From Echinometra lucunter (Eukaryota; Echinodermata; Echinoidea; Camarodonta; Echinometridae), in NCBI GenBank assembly GCA_029962745.1, contig CM057157.1, positions 27,793,087 to 27,857,086 of the forward strand: a DNA stretch of 64,000 nt. Reading direction: 5' to 3'. Position numbers and translations under genes: made by a program. The notes beneath the pieces were generated by a model. That model was not told where the DNA came from and made no database searches. It saw only the letters and a program-made list of their open reading frames with translations. Below are positions 11,530 to 25,549 of this stretch, in pieces (position 1 is the stretch's first letter; the number at the start of each line of letters is the position of its first letter).

Positions 11530-12093
11530 ATGGGAGTGACAGTAAGTAAGACCGAGGAGAACACACGGACTAGCAAACCCCTCCAAGATTTCAAGAAGGT
11601 ATCAACGAGGGTGGGGAAGATCGGTGTCCTGGCCCGACAGGCCCGGCTCAAGAGCGACGCGAAAAACGGCGACGCCATCACGAAGGATTCCTCAAGCTCA
11701 AAGGCACACAAGGAGGAACCGCCACTGCATCCTAATGATGGATACCGGAGACCCTCCATTGCTCAGTTCTACGATGGGAACGATACGGGGCATACCTTGG
11801 TATACAAGGACACTGCGGACGCTTGGGCGGCACTCAGGGCAGGCACAGTCATGGAGGACATTCCAGAAACTGAAATCAGCGTGGTTGAAAGCACGGTGGG
11901 AGGGTACAAGACGGTGGAGAAAACGAGAGGAGCAACGGGGCAGCATCATGTTACCAGTGATGGGGAGTTCGATAGTGGGACTGATTCTACTTATCTGGGA
12001 AGTGTGAGGGAACGGCCGTTATCATCGACCAGGGAAGATGACTTCGTCATTCCATTCTCAGACGGCGTCGAACCTAAAGGATGGAAAGAGAAG
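11530..12093 (+). CDS. PHF24: PHF24-like exon 1 (residues 1-188)
   Basis: Starts at the ATG in strong context and ends at AAG before GTAAGAATT, phase 0. It encodes G2 for possible myristoylation, a basic stretch around residues 16-45, a charged and Ser/Thr-rich, probably disordered middle, a short DAWAALRAG segment (97-105) and DDFVIPF (170-176). These last two resemble segments I recall just before the PHD finger in vertebrate PHF24. Base composition is clearly more GC-rich than the flanks, as expected for coding sequence. The 129-codon antisense frame across it is a shadow. Confidence 0.88.
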
Positions 12094-15092
12094 GTAAGAA
12101 TTTTCTCTTGTTAAATTGTTATATATGCAGTGATGATCACTGGCTTACTGGTGGGGATTGCTTCCCCCCCCCCTCCGAAAAAAGAAAAAGAGAAAAAAAA
12201 AATTACTATCAAGGTTTTTTTTCACTTATATGTATCACTTCAACATTGTCATTCCATCATATTTCTGTACCCCTTTTTTTCCTGTTATTCTCAATTTTCG
12301 TTGAGGATTTTCTTTTTGCTTGTCAGCAGCTGGAAACTTCTATTTTTAGGGTTGCGCAGCCCCCACCCCCCCCCCCCAATAAAAACAGCATTTGGCCCAT
12401 CACGCCACTTGTGATAACACCCAACACATTTTACACCTCTGATCCTTAATTCATGCCCAAGAACTATACTTAGTTTATAGCAGGTTTTCACATGGAAAGA
12501 TTTAAAAGATGTCATATTAACCGGGAAGAAGATTTATGATATTTCTTTGAATATTTTTTTTAATAATGCTCTGAAAGATTCAATAGGATTTTCACTTCGG
12601 GGGAAATCAAGGCCGCTCCAGGGCCCCGTTTCATAAAACGTGTTCTCAGTAATTAGCAACTGCCACATTTCTATGACAAATTTGCTCTCAGCCAATCAGA
12701 TGCAAGGATTTCAGTAGCTTATACCAGTTATTGCAATTTTTTTTTTTTTTTTATTGATAGCAAGTTTTATGAAACGGGGCCCAGAACATCTTTCTAAACC
12801 AGTTTATAACATGAATGGCATGGGACAACTTTTTGCTCTGAATTATAACAGATGTTTACTCTAAATTACCAAATTCATAATCATAATACACGTTTTATGG
12901 ATTCCTTTCACTTATAGCCTGGGAAAATCAGTTCGTCTTAATTTTCCTGTAATTTGGAACTCATTTCCCCTATACATCTCAAAATGCAAGCCAATATTTT
13001 TTTTTTTTTAATGCTGAAGCAGTTTCTTTCCGATAAATATGTATAGTTGAATTTCTGTCGTTTATTTGTGTATAATTTTGCTCATTTGTACATTTTTTGT
13101 TTATGTTCCTATTTTTGTAATAATTTCATTTTATGTTATGAACTTGTATTAGGGAACTATACTAATACAAGGCCGAAATGCTTTATTCATGTAGTACCCC
13201 TTTTCACTTTCCAATTTTGTTTATCATTTATACAGCATTTGTTCTGATTGTATTCTTAATGAGGATGAAATAAATGAAATTGAAACTTTGAAACTTTGAA
13301 TTATTACTGATACGCAGAACGTGTGGACTCGATATTCCAAAAGGTGAAAATCCGATTAAATATTCAAAGAATTATAAGAGGAAAACATTTAAAGAAATGT
13401 TATAAAACTTGCTTCAATTGGTTTCAGTTGGACCATTTGACCCATTGAATACCAATTAAAATACAACTTGACCCATTGAATTGAAGGGTTAATGGGATTA
13501 ATGGGGACCCATTGTTTCACTTTCCATGTACTCCCAACTGCCAATTGGTATTCCATGTGGGCAATGGGGACCTATTTGTTTCAATGGGTCAATTTGTATT
13601 TCAATTAGTATTCAATGGATCAATTGGCCCAATTGAAAGCGTTATTCACATAATGTGTGTGTTTATTTTGACATCGTTATACCATGGAGCTATTAACAAT
13701 TTAAAAGTTCCATGGTTATAATAATAATAATAATAATGATGACAATTTATAAAGCGCCACATCCATCACGCATAATGCTCAAGGCGCTGGGGAAAAAATG
13801 AAACTACCAATACAATATAGCTTTACTTACAGTAGATACCATGAAAATACAATCAACAATAAAAACGGATAGGGAAGAGAATAAGTAACATGAACAAACA
13901 ATAACAACAGTTATAATGATGACAATGAAAAATGTAGAACTATCTGATCAACTGAAAGCAGATTTGAACAGGTGAGTTTTGAGATGTGCCTTGTATGAAT
14001 TTACTGTTGCTACTCCTTGCAGAGGCTGTGGTAATTGGTTCCAAAGAACTTTCTAGTGTGAAAATATCAGCCTGAATCAAGATACATGTATTGCTTTTGA
14101 GGTATTAACGACCCGAACTGTCAAATATTTTCAATACTTTGTATTGTGGAAGCGTCGTGGTCTGGTGGTTCTGACTCTCGTCTTTCAATCAGAGGGTCGT
14201 GGGTTCGAATCCCGGCCACGGCGTTAATTTCCTTCAGCAAGAAATTCATCCACATTGTGCTGCACTCAACCCAGGTGAGGTGAATGGGTACCTGGCAGGA
14301 ATTCATTCCTTGAAATGCTTGCGCGCTGGCGGCTGCCGGGCTAAAGCCAGGGTAATAATATCCAAGTCCTTTGGAAGCGCATAGAGACGTTATATCATAA
14401 TGTGATATGCGCTATACAAGAACTGTATATTATTATATTATTATTATTATAAACTAATGTCGACATTGCCTGGCCCCCGATCTAGCAACAACTATAGATT
14501 ATAACAGCTAGGTGAATGCAATACAATGTAGTTCGTCTCTAAAGGGTTTAAAGTTAGAAGTATCCATACACAAATAATACGTCTGGGAACATAATTTGGA
14601 TTTTGAAGAAGCCTTTTTTTTTTGTTTTTTTTGTATGTTTGTTTGTTTTGTTTTGTTTTTTATAAAAATAAATGTGCTTTGATGGTAGGTCTTTATTGCA
14701 GCAAGGCACCATAAACATTAAAACGACATAGGTTATGATGAAATCAATAGTTTTGTGTTTTGCTTACCTTTAAAAGAAAAACGATCGGAAATTTCTAGCA
14801 ATATGCAGGGCATAGGAAATTTACAAAACATATATCCTTTTAGGACGATACCGACCTGGAAAAACTTTCAAACTGAGAGTAACATAGTTGTAACTTTAAA
14901 AATGTGATTTTATTTTTCGCACTTTTTTGCGCCTTGAGCACTTGATTTTAGATGGATCTGGCGCTTCAAAAATGCTATATTATTATCATTATTATTATCA
15001 TAATTGTTATTATTTTATGTTGATGATGATGATGATGATTATGAGTATCGTTATTATCATTATTGTCATTATTATTATTGTTGTTATTATTG

Positions 15093-15150
<58 letters not shown>

Positions 15151-16715
15151 CATCATCATCATAACAATAATATTATTATTATTCTTGTAGCTGATATTAT
15201 GCTTGCAAGAAACGGTAATCGTTAATGTATTCATAACCACACAAAGCACATTGACCTTAACATTTCTATGTGAACCAGTCGGTACTGGCACACTGACATT
15301 TAATTCACTCGTACCGCTCATACCTGAAGGTTCGCCTGAACCCTTTTCACATACAGATTCAATTTCCGTAATTTGTTTGGCTATTTGTTTGCAAATGATG
15401 ATGCATTGTAATGAGAGCATATCACAATTTTTGGTTTCTGCATTTCTGTTCAAGTAGTCATTTGTGTAACTAGGCGTTGCTGGGGCGACAAAAACCTCGT
15501 ATCCCAAAAAGGTCACATGTTCAGGAGAGCGAAAAAAAAAAACATGGCGGCCAAAGTACTATAACCAATGGGATTGCCTTTCCTTTGACATGCTGCGGTG
15601 GCTTTTGAGGGGCTAAGAAAGCTGGGGTTTGGACAGGACATCACTTGAGTGACTATCTGGAGAATAATGCAAAAAGTGATTTCACCAAAGTTTGTGATAC
15701 AAGGTTTTGTCACCCAAGCGACAGTAATGACTTCTGAGACTTCTGTTCATGTTTAAGTCTGGACGTCTCCGGTAAAGCTCAAGATTGGCGGTTTTCATTT
15801 ACATTTCTCCTGAAAGAAGGAAACATAAAACATCATAAAACATAATGCCTAGTTTACATTTGCCCCGGGCGCCATACGATGACTTTGGTCAACGATTTTT
15901 TGGAGGCATCGTCGATGCCTACCGGCTACGGTGTCTGTATTTGCATTATTTGCGATCATCGTGCCATTTTTGTGTATTGGCCATCGTGGGGAAGGCCGTG
16001 GCATATCCATACAGAGGCCGCTCGGAGATTGTACGATAATCGTGCAATCTCCGTAGCCTTCCCGCAGAAATCGTACGGGACCCGTGCAGGAATCGTGCAA
16101 TGTCACCTACGATATGTTCACCGCTACGGGCTTGCGATTTTCAAATTTGTACAACTCCTCGCGAAACAAAATCGTTGAGGCTGCGGAGCCCGTGAATCTG
16201 TACGAAAATCTTACGATCGCACGGAAAGGGGGTTACGACCAGGATACGGGTTAAGCCAAATGTAAACTAGGCATTGATTATGTGGCTCATGCATAATCAT
16301 GTGGTGGTACTTTTATCACCGTACTCCGAGTGCATTTTATAAACGCTAGTCATTCATTTGAATCATGTCAGTTCGTTTAAATACGAAATGAAGTTAGAAT
16401 CAAATCATGAGACTGATTTGTTTTGTTTTGTTTTTTTGTTTTTGTTTTGTTGGCCGTTGCGGCTTATACATCAAGTCAATAACATCTTTCAGTCTCAACT
16501 GATTTACAGTTCCTACAATGATTTTATTGGCTGTGACGCTATAAGGGAGAATTTGTTATAGCTTTTGCGGAACTCGTGATATATTGATGGCATTCAAAAT
16601 GATGAAACAGGCCCTGATCGGCAGTCTACATGCACGATCAATTCAGGCATCATTGTTTCCCACAGACTGTAATTGTATGCTATGCCATTTGATATGTAAT
16701 GTTCAATTCGAATTC

Positions 16716-16766
<51 letters not shown>

Positions 16767-19700
16767 TGAGAGACAGACGGAGAGAGATAGAGAGAGGGGA
16801 GAGGGAATACAACGTATTCTAATTATTTTTCTCCTTAACTTTATTTTCGATGTGTTCTATATACTTAGTTATCGTTTTCTTTCCTTACGTATTTTGTATA
16901 ATTTTTACTTATCAATGTTTTGTTTTGTTATCATTATTTTGTTCTTGTATACACGGCTTGAAATACTAATTAAAAATGCATTTTCAGCATGTTCAGGGAA
17001 CATGTGGAAAGGGTGCAGAAATCCATTATGGACATGTATCTCTCTAACTCAACCTGAAGCGATAGAAGAGAATAATTTCACCTCCCTATTAAATCAGTAT
17101 TGTCTAAAAACAGATTTTAAACTCAAATAACTCAAATGACATCAGAAGAGGCCACCGATTGTTATTACGAGCGAATAATTCTCTCACTAATGCATAAACA
17201 CTGCCGTCGTTATTGTCATTTTTGATCAATTTTCTCTCTTGCCATGAGTGTGAGTGGTTATCATGGTTATTATCAGTCCTATGTGCACACCACATCAGTA
17301 GATACAATTGATATTCTGAATGACGAATTAAACTGAACGGTAGATCCTTCAGTACTATGCAGAAAATTAATACATTGCTTCATGTTGTACAGAATTGATG
17401 AGAACATGATCATAAGCCCTTGGTTCGGGCAACTCATTATAACGACACGATCGCATAAAATGTAACATTTAATTCCTTCGCCGTTTTAATTGAGGATTTA
17501 TTAATTTCCATTCTGAAAATGGAATTGGCGCTACCTGGTTCTCTAGGGATGTCATTAAAAAGATTTCCGACATAATTCGCTTTTGCCCCCTCCTGTGCCA
17601 CAAGCGATACCTTTTTTTAATTCCCCAATAGCCTACATAACCTGGCGTTTAGAAGGTTGCCAAATTGCTCTCCCTTACAAAAATTAATTTCGCTATTCTA
17701 AATTCTTTTTAGCAAAATTGTTTTTGTTTTGTGCTTTATCTTTGTTGTTGTTGTTTGTTTTGGGTTTGATAGCGCTGGCGTAGCTGAAGGCAGTGGCGGT
17801 GAGGTGGTGGGGGTGTAAATGCCCCCAAATTTGCCCAAAATATGAAAACAATTTTTTTCTTTGCCTTCTTTGTTCTCTTTGCGTGTGTGTGTGTGGGGGG
17901 ATGCCCTTGCCGTTAAATTATTTTCTGCATTTTCCTACATTCTCCAGAATTTTCGAAACCCTTCAAGTATACCCTTGCTTATTTTTCTCAGGCCAGGGAA
18001 CAGTATCATTACACTGAGTTGCCGCCCCCCCCAAACGATGTATCGGCATTTTTTTTTATGATGTAGACAACATTCATCATGTTCATAGAGCCATTTACAT
18101 GAATTTAATATTTCTAATAGTAACTTTCAAAAAATGGAACTGTTCAGCGAGTTCCGGATTTTTGCCTGCTGCTTTGCAAAATATGTTCACTTTGAAGGTT
18201 GAAGTAAAGGTCATAAAACCAGCGGAAAACGTGATATTCAGTATTCACTGTACACTTTTCGTTGACATGATGGACGAAAAAAAGTCCCTTCCTCTTCTCT
18301 GAAGAAATGAAATAAGTGAATAAACATATAAATGAATATAAATAAGTGAATATACAATAAATACGTATATTTTTGAATAGCAGTAGCGTTACTAATATTC
18401 GTAGTAGTAATGATGATTATGAATTTGATGATATATGATAATAAGTTTAATGATAATAATAATAAAAAAAAAAACAACCAGTACGATAATGATGATAATA
18501 ATATTAATACCACTCCCACTACTGCTAATAATAATATTAATAACAACAGTATGATAATGATGAATATGATACTAATGATGGTAATAAAAGTACGAAGCAG
18601 AAGAAGAAGAAGAAGAAGAAGAAGAAGAAGAAGAAGAAGAGAAGGAGGATTTGAGGAGGAGTAAAGGAGCAATAATAACAATAGGAATAATTTCTGTTTT
18701 TTGCAGACAAAGTGATCACCTTTAACCGTTTATGTTTTTGGAAGCACTAGTAATTTGCTGCACCCCGACGAGAGTGCACTGAACACCATCCTCAATATTT
18801 GTACGGTTTCCTTGACTGGATTTCTCTATTTGTTTATCCGGTTGTTTGTGCCTGTTAATCTGCCTTGGGGGTCTGGAAGGTTTTGTGAACCTTCTTATGA
18901 GGTGTCTTGAATGGACTATGTTATTTACTCAAATTGTGCAATTTGTACTAAAGACTATACTGGTGTTGCAAAGTGGATGAAATGCAACAGAAGACGACGA
19001 CTTAAGGGTTATCGGAGAGATTAACAAGAAGGGGCAGTTAGCATGTATTACTGGACACAATTAAGCGTGACCACAGGTTTTCCTAAACCGCTCTTATTTA
19101 AATTTTGTTTGAAAATATATACAAATATCTGTTGTCAAAATCACACCCTTTTTCGATTTTTTTCCTCGTCTTTTCTCGAAAATTCTTCCGACCAAACGAA
19201 CTTAATCCTCTGCGAACATAATCTTCTAAACAAGGTTTCTGTTTTTTTTATTTTTGTTTTTAGGAGAAATTCGAGCAATTCGAGATTTAGCTAAATCCAG
19301 ATGGGGAATCAAAAATAAAAAAAAATAAAAAAGGGGGGATACTCTACATGCGTTTTAACAATTTCAATAAACATATTGTTTTTCCTGATTTAATATTTAT
19401 TGATCATGAACACAAATTATAAAAAAATCAGTTGGACATAATCATTTATCTAGGAAGTGATGGGAAGTGTGGGGTTTCATTGAAACACACACACACAGTA
19501 TATCTTCTTGCACTCTAAAAACAAACTAGTCAGATTTGACTAGATTACCGGATCGCAGGGGCACTTACTCTTTTCTGGTCAAATGTGACTAGATTCTAGT
19601 CATAATGAACAGAATTATATTCAATTTAACGAAGAACACTTTTCTCGTCTAAATTGACACAATTGTGTTAAAAACGACCAGAATTCTAGTGACTTTTAAT

Positions 19701-22700
19701 TTAACTAGAACAGGGGATCCCAATGGCACTTACTCTTTTCTAGTCAAATGTGACTAAATTCTAGTGAAAATGACCAGAACTCTAGTAAAAATAACCAAAC
19801 TTTTACCAGAATTCTAGTCAATGTCAATGAGAATCGAGTCAAGTTAGTGTTGGAGCCTGTATGATCCGGTAGACTAGTCAAATTATTGCACTAGAATCTA
19901 GTCATTCTGACTATAAATGTGTAACTTTTGACTAGAGTAGTACTAGTCTGTCAGATTTGACTAGATTTGTTTTTAGAGTGTGTAATTAAGGTGGATATTG
20001 ACCCTCTGGGACCCTTTAAAGGTCTTTTCAACTCATTTTCAATCTTAAAGGGACAAAAATAATGAAAGGAAAATACAAACAGGGGTAGGTCCTATCCCAT
20101 CAAAGAATGGGGTTGTCACATCAGGGGCTTCTGGGTCCGACGATGAAATTGGAGGACTTAAAAGGCAAAATTAAAGGGGAAACTTTTTTGGGGGGTGTTG
20201 TTGGAGGGCGGGTAACTTAAATTTCACCTCACTCTAGTAACTTTGTCCTCTCGCATTCCGCCCACCTTTTATTCCCAACGCCCCCTCCTTTCCTTATGAC
20301 GCCAATGCCTTTTTAATGCCTGACCCTTCTTACGCTACGCCTCGGTGTACCATGATATGACCAAAAAAAAAGTGTTTCGCTATTCGGCTGGGAATCATTG
20401 CAGTGCTTATCTAGTATAGGCGTTAAAGAAATGTCGGATCGTTATTTTGTTAACTGTTTTTATCGACAAATCGGCAAACAAACATGCCTACTTGCTTATA
20501 ATCTCCTTTGTTCAGACAGTCTTTCTTTCGAAACACCTCCCAAGTCGAGTTATACTTACTCATGGAGGATTCCTGTTTACATTCGCTTTGTCCACCTCCT
20601 AAATGCCTTTAAGTGGCCACATTTTGTAGGAATGTGCCTGACAGGATTCTAAATATAGATTTTGATTGACTTCGTATGTATTGTTCCAATTGTAGTATGT
20701 GTGCCAATGTCCCGTATACAGGTGTCGCATGTGATCGATTTGTTCCACGACAATATGCTCCGACGACAAATTGCTCCCAGATAATTTTCCTGTATAAAAC
20801 CGAAGACGGTTTCGATGGATCCATCTCAAAAAGTCTGCCATGGATGTATGGGCTGAATAAACATCGAAGATTTTTAAAAATCAAATACCTCGAAGACATC
20901 GATGGTTTTTTTTTCAAAATCTGGCGCCGTTGCCTAGGTCACTGTCGGCCCAGCCCCACGCCCCCCCCCCTCCCCCATTTCCCAGCCCTGGATCGGCTGG
21001 TCCATTGGAAAGGGAAAGCTTTAAAAAAATCTGAGCAAATACATTGTATTCTAAAGAAAGTTTTCTAATACACTGCCATATGCCGATTGGTCCCCAATAT
21101 CTTTGAAATTTGAAATAGATTATTTATTGTGCTATAAAATGTAACCCATTATTATCATCAACATCGTCATCTTTATTATTACATTTTTATTATCATCCTT
21201 ATTTTCATTATTATTATTATTATCATTATTATCATGATTATCATTATCATTATCATTTTGCAGAAAATGGAAGTAACTCAGGCCCTCTTCCATAAAAAGT
21301 TGCGATTAAACGCAAGTCCCAAATACTCAATTCTAACTGGTTCTGGTTTAAAATCAAGTTGCGTTTATTATTATTTTTTTTTTTTTAGTTGTGTTTAATC
21401 TTAACTTTTTATGCAAGAGGGACCTGATATGTACTTTTTCGGCCATAGTCTTCAGTTAAAAACGCTCGTACTCTTACCAAACGCAGTTAATTATGAAAAC
21501 GTTCTAACCTCGGCACACGATTTTCAGTACAATCAGTTCATTAGAAATGTGTCATCAAATATTCACGATAATAGACGCGCAAGGGCATACTTCGTTAATA
21601 ATAAAACTACACAGCAATCATACGGTGGGGTATAGCACAGACCAGCTATGCTGACAGTAATACTCTATACTAACTATGTTGTTATGATGTTTGATAACTA
21701 TGTTACACATGCATGAATGGCATGCTCATGGTAAATAATTATTCCTGTGTGTTCTTTTCATTTTGGGGGGTTTTCTGCATTGTTATGAATTGTACTGTAT
21801 GTTGCAAAAAATGTCACTGGCAGCAAAATTTCTATGCTATGTTTGCATGGACCATTAACAAAAATAAGGAATCTTGAATCTTGAATCTTGAATCTTATCA
21901 TTTTGTGAAAATGAGAAGCAAATTTGGATGACGTGTTCTTGTCTGGTGTATACATTGGCTTGTTCATTTTTTGTTAATAATGCTGTATATTTACTCTTGA
22001 TAACCCGAAAAATGGCCTGCTGCTTGCCTGACATAGCAATAACTGAGCTATCTATCGAGGTACTACTTTACATGGCAGGTGCCGATTAGAAACCGTTACC
22101 CACGGTAATTCTTGGAGATGTTGGAAGAAACAAAATTTTGTGAATTTAAACCGTTGACTTCTGGGGTTGTTTCACAAAGACTAAGACCTGAAGACTGACT
22201 CAAATCGCTATGGCAGGTCATTCATGCCACTGTTTGCTTTCGCCATCGTTCTCTCAAGGGATGCGCAAATCATTGTGGAATTTTGAAGAATTTACATTTT
22301 TTTTTTGTTTTCTTTATCAATGAACTATAAAGAATTGTCAATCCTGCAGATTTGTGACCATGATTTGCAATTCATTGAGAGATCCATGGTGAAAGAATAC
22401 AGTTGCATGAATAGCCAGCCATATAGTTAAGTGCGACTTTAGTCAATCTTAGTCTTTGTGAAACAGCTCCCTGAATTATAATTTTCACATAAAGTTCATA
22501 CATGCAGGGGCCACCCTGTTCCAGGAGCCAAAGGGTTAATAATGACCGGTCAAAGACCTCTTTACTAATGTATTCAAATTTATGCATGTTTATCTCCAGA
22601 ACCCTTGGTTACCAACTATTTGCTTCATTTGTTATGCATAATGGCATCTGCATAGAAGAAATACAGTTTGCATACATTAGTTGTTGCTGTGCCGGGCAAG

Positions 22701-23050
22701 CCTCTGGCAAGCTTCTCAGTTGTCGAGGGACAACTCATATGCCCGTTTATTTACCCTCTGTTGGATCTACGCGTGCCATGAAAGCTTTATGATAATTTAT
22801 TAATTTGCGCATCAACAGTGCATTCCATGATAGACAGATAGCATTGAGGGTTTTATCATCACTGAAATGAACTGAATTGAACTGAATCGAACTAAATTTG
22901 AATTGGTTTATTATGCACAACGCATTGCATTTCGAAAGCTGAGTTACTGTTATTTACAATAAAATTATCATTTACAATAAGAATCATCATATATGCATAA
23001 ATATCATTATCATTGCTGTTGTCATTATTGTTATTATTTATTGTTGTTAG

Positions 23051-23089
<39 letters not shown>

Positions 23090-25517
23090 TATTATCATTA
23101 TTATCGTTATTATAATCATCAGTTTAATTATCATTTTTACACTATTGAGGTGTTGTTTTTCGAAATTGGAAACAAAGTTAGTCTGTACCTTCTAGATTCA
23201 TAACTACACTAAGTGGAGCATGCGCTAGTGTTTAAGATATCTGTGGATATTTGGGGTTAATAAGAAAAACTCAAGCAGGATAAAGCTATTCATTATCCCC
23301 TACGTAATCAGTGAAACAGAAGCTAATTTAGTAACCATTTATGGCTTTAAAAAAATCAAAACGGTAGGGAAAAGTTAACTATTCTTTAAGAAAAAAACAA
23401 CAACAACCCAAAAAAGTACATGTAGGAAGGCCTGCTCAGACTTTAAGATTTTAATAGATTTTTACATTATTTTGGAAGGGTTATCAATAATCCATTACAT
23501 GAAAATAGAGTAGTGATCATAACCAGTAGCAATTCGATGCAGCTTTTTGCATCCATCTGGTACACTACGCTCGGGCAATTCTGTTCAGTTGCTGGCAGCG
23601 AAGCTATATAATTTTTAACCACATTAATTAAGATTCGAGTGATTGTCATATCGGAGTTTACTTTGCGCAGTGGCTAAGACAAAACCTTCCGCGACAAGAG
23701 TAATTACATTTATGTGCCTAATCACAACGTCCACATAGCCTTCTGCCCATTACAGACATGATATACCCTGCATGCCCGTATGATACAATGTCATATACAC
23801 GCATGGAATTTGTGCGTCTTGTTGCCGGGCAACGGGATACAACAGACTTCGAATGGGGCGAAACGTTGGATTAGCATGATATGATGGTTTGCGTTGGGAT
23901 GCAGTTTGATAGGGGTGAGCCACGGAGCAGAGGTCGGCGATCCTATCAAAATTGGGAAATGGAGATTTTAATATTTTTAAGGGAACTGTTTAGTGACAAC
24001 ACGGGACTTGGGTCTGAGCTTGTACATGTAGCTCAAAAAAAAAAATCACTCTGCTTCTCGGTAGACATAATGATGTATTCTTGTGAATTGCCTATTTATT
24101 AGTATCATGTTTATCACTTGTCTATGATGTGTATGAAGTGAAATAAGAAAAAAAAAAGGCTATGGTGACTCTTCGGTAATTTTGATATTATGGAGGAGGA
24201 AGAGAAGAAGAGTATGGGAAAAGAGAGGGCTGGGTCGTGCAACTATATAATACCACTATTTTTTTCATTTAAAACGTAAATAAATTTACCTATAGGTCAT
24301 CTCCCCCCCCCCTCCCCCATCAAAATACCCTGGCGCCGCCCGTGAAGGTATGCAAGAACCGGTTAAATTTCGTTTCTAATTTTTGTACAGAAGTATATCT
24401 TTTGAATACTTTAAAGTCAAGAACCACATAACTGATTTTTTTAAAAGAAACATGATAATCATGCCAAGTGGATATTATTTTTTCTTTAAATTTCGATTAA
24501 CCTCTGTCTTAGATGTTATTGATTTGGGCAGAAACGTCTTTTATTTTACTTACTGTTTGTCGGTTGTAAACTAGGATGTTTATCAAATATTACACTTACT
24601 GTCAAGCAAACTGAAATTTTCATTTTTTTTATCCAAGAACCAATCTTCAGTTTGAATGTCTGATTCCGAACCACACTTTCCAGAACATGACTCCAGCATA
24701 CGGAATGAGATGATGATAAACTACCCTGGTTGTTTTCTAATTATCATATCAATTGTTCGAGGTAAATATTTCCTGTGTATACATGTACTCTTGTCAAAAG
24801 CATTGTCTTTACAACTGATCGACGGACTCTCTATGTACGCAACTACGAGCAGGACAGTATTCAGTAATGTTTTGTCGAGTAGTCCTTTATCTTACCCGAA
24901 GCATTCTTAGTAAACAACAACAAATTTATGCTTTTTTGACAGCCAACATGAACCATAAACTATCCCGACATTTTTTTGTTCTAATTCATGGCATGAATGT
25001 GCGGAAAATGTGAAGACGTACTCTATAAACAGAATCAGTAGAACTTCGACATGGACAGGGGCGGTGCCCCTATGATTTTTCAAGTGATGAAAAAAAGGAA
25101 TAAAAAGGGGAGGAAAAGAAGAAAAAGAGGAGGAGGAGGAGGAAGAAAGAAGAGTATGAAAAAAGAGTGGGCTGGGTCATGCAAGTAATACCCTTATTTT
25201 TTGCCATTTAAAATGTGAATTTACCCATGGGTCATCTTACCCCCCCCCCCCCTTCCCCATCAAAATACCCCGGCGCCTCCCCTGGACATGGATATTACAA
25301 AACCTGCAGATTCTATGGACGAGGAGGACTCTGAATGACCGTATTCAACGTCTGTCTTCGCTGAATCCGTTGAGTTTACATGTACTATATCAGACAAGAG
25401 GGTCTTGCGGTGATGAAACATTATAATTTTCTGTGATTGGTTTTTGTATTGCCAAACCCTGGGATGTGGAGAGCACGTAATTAAGTGGTGGCAATTAAGA
25501 GACAGAGATGGAGGTAG

Positions 25518-25549
<32 letters not shown>

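Noticed and set aside
11370..11949. Minus-strand frames of 129 and 83 codons
   Set aside because: Antisense shadows of PHF24-like exon 1.
14150..14225. Functional tRNA
   Set aside because: A and B boxes are present, but the anticodon arm does not fold and a SINE body with ATT tail follows.
14927..15225. Isoleucine- and tyrosine-rich frames
   Set aside because: Direct translation of an ATT microsatellite.
20398..21068. Frames of 84-130 codons on both strands
   Set aside because: Overlapping on both strands, no codon bias, no motifs and no splice or promoter support.
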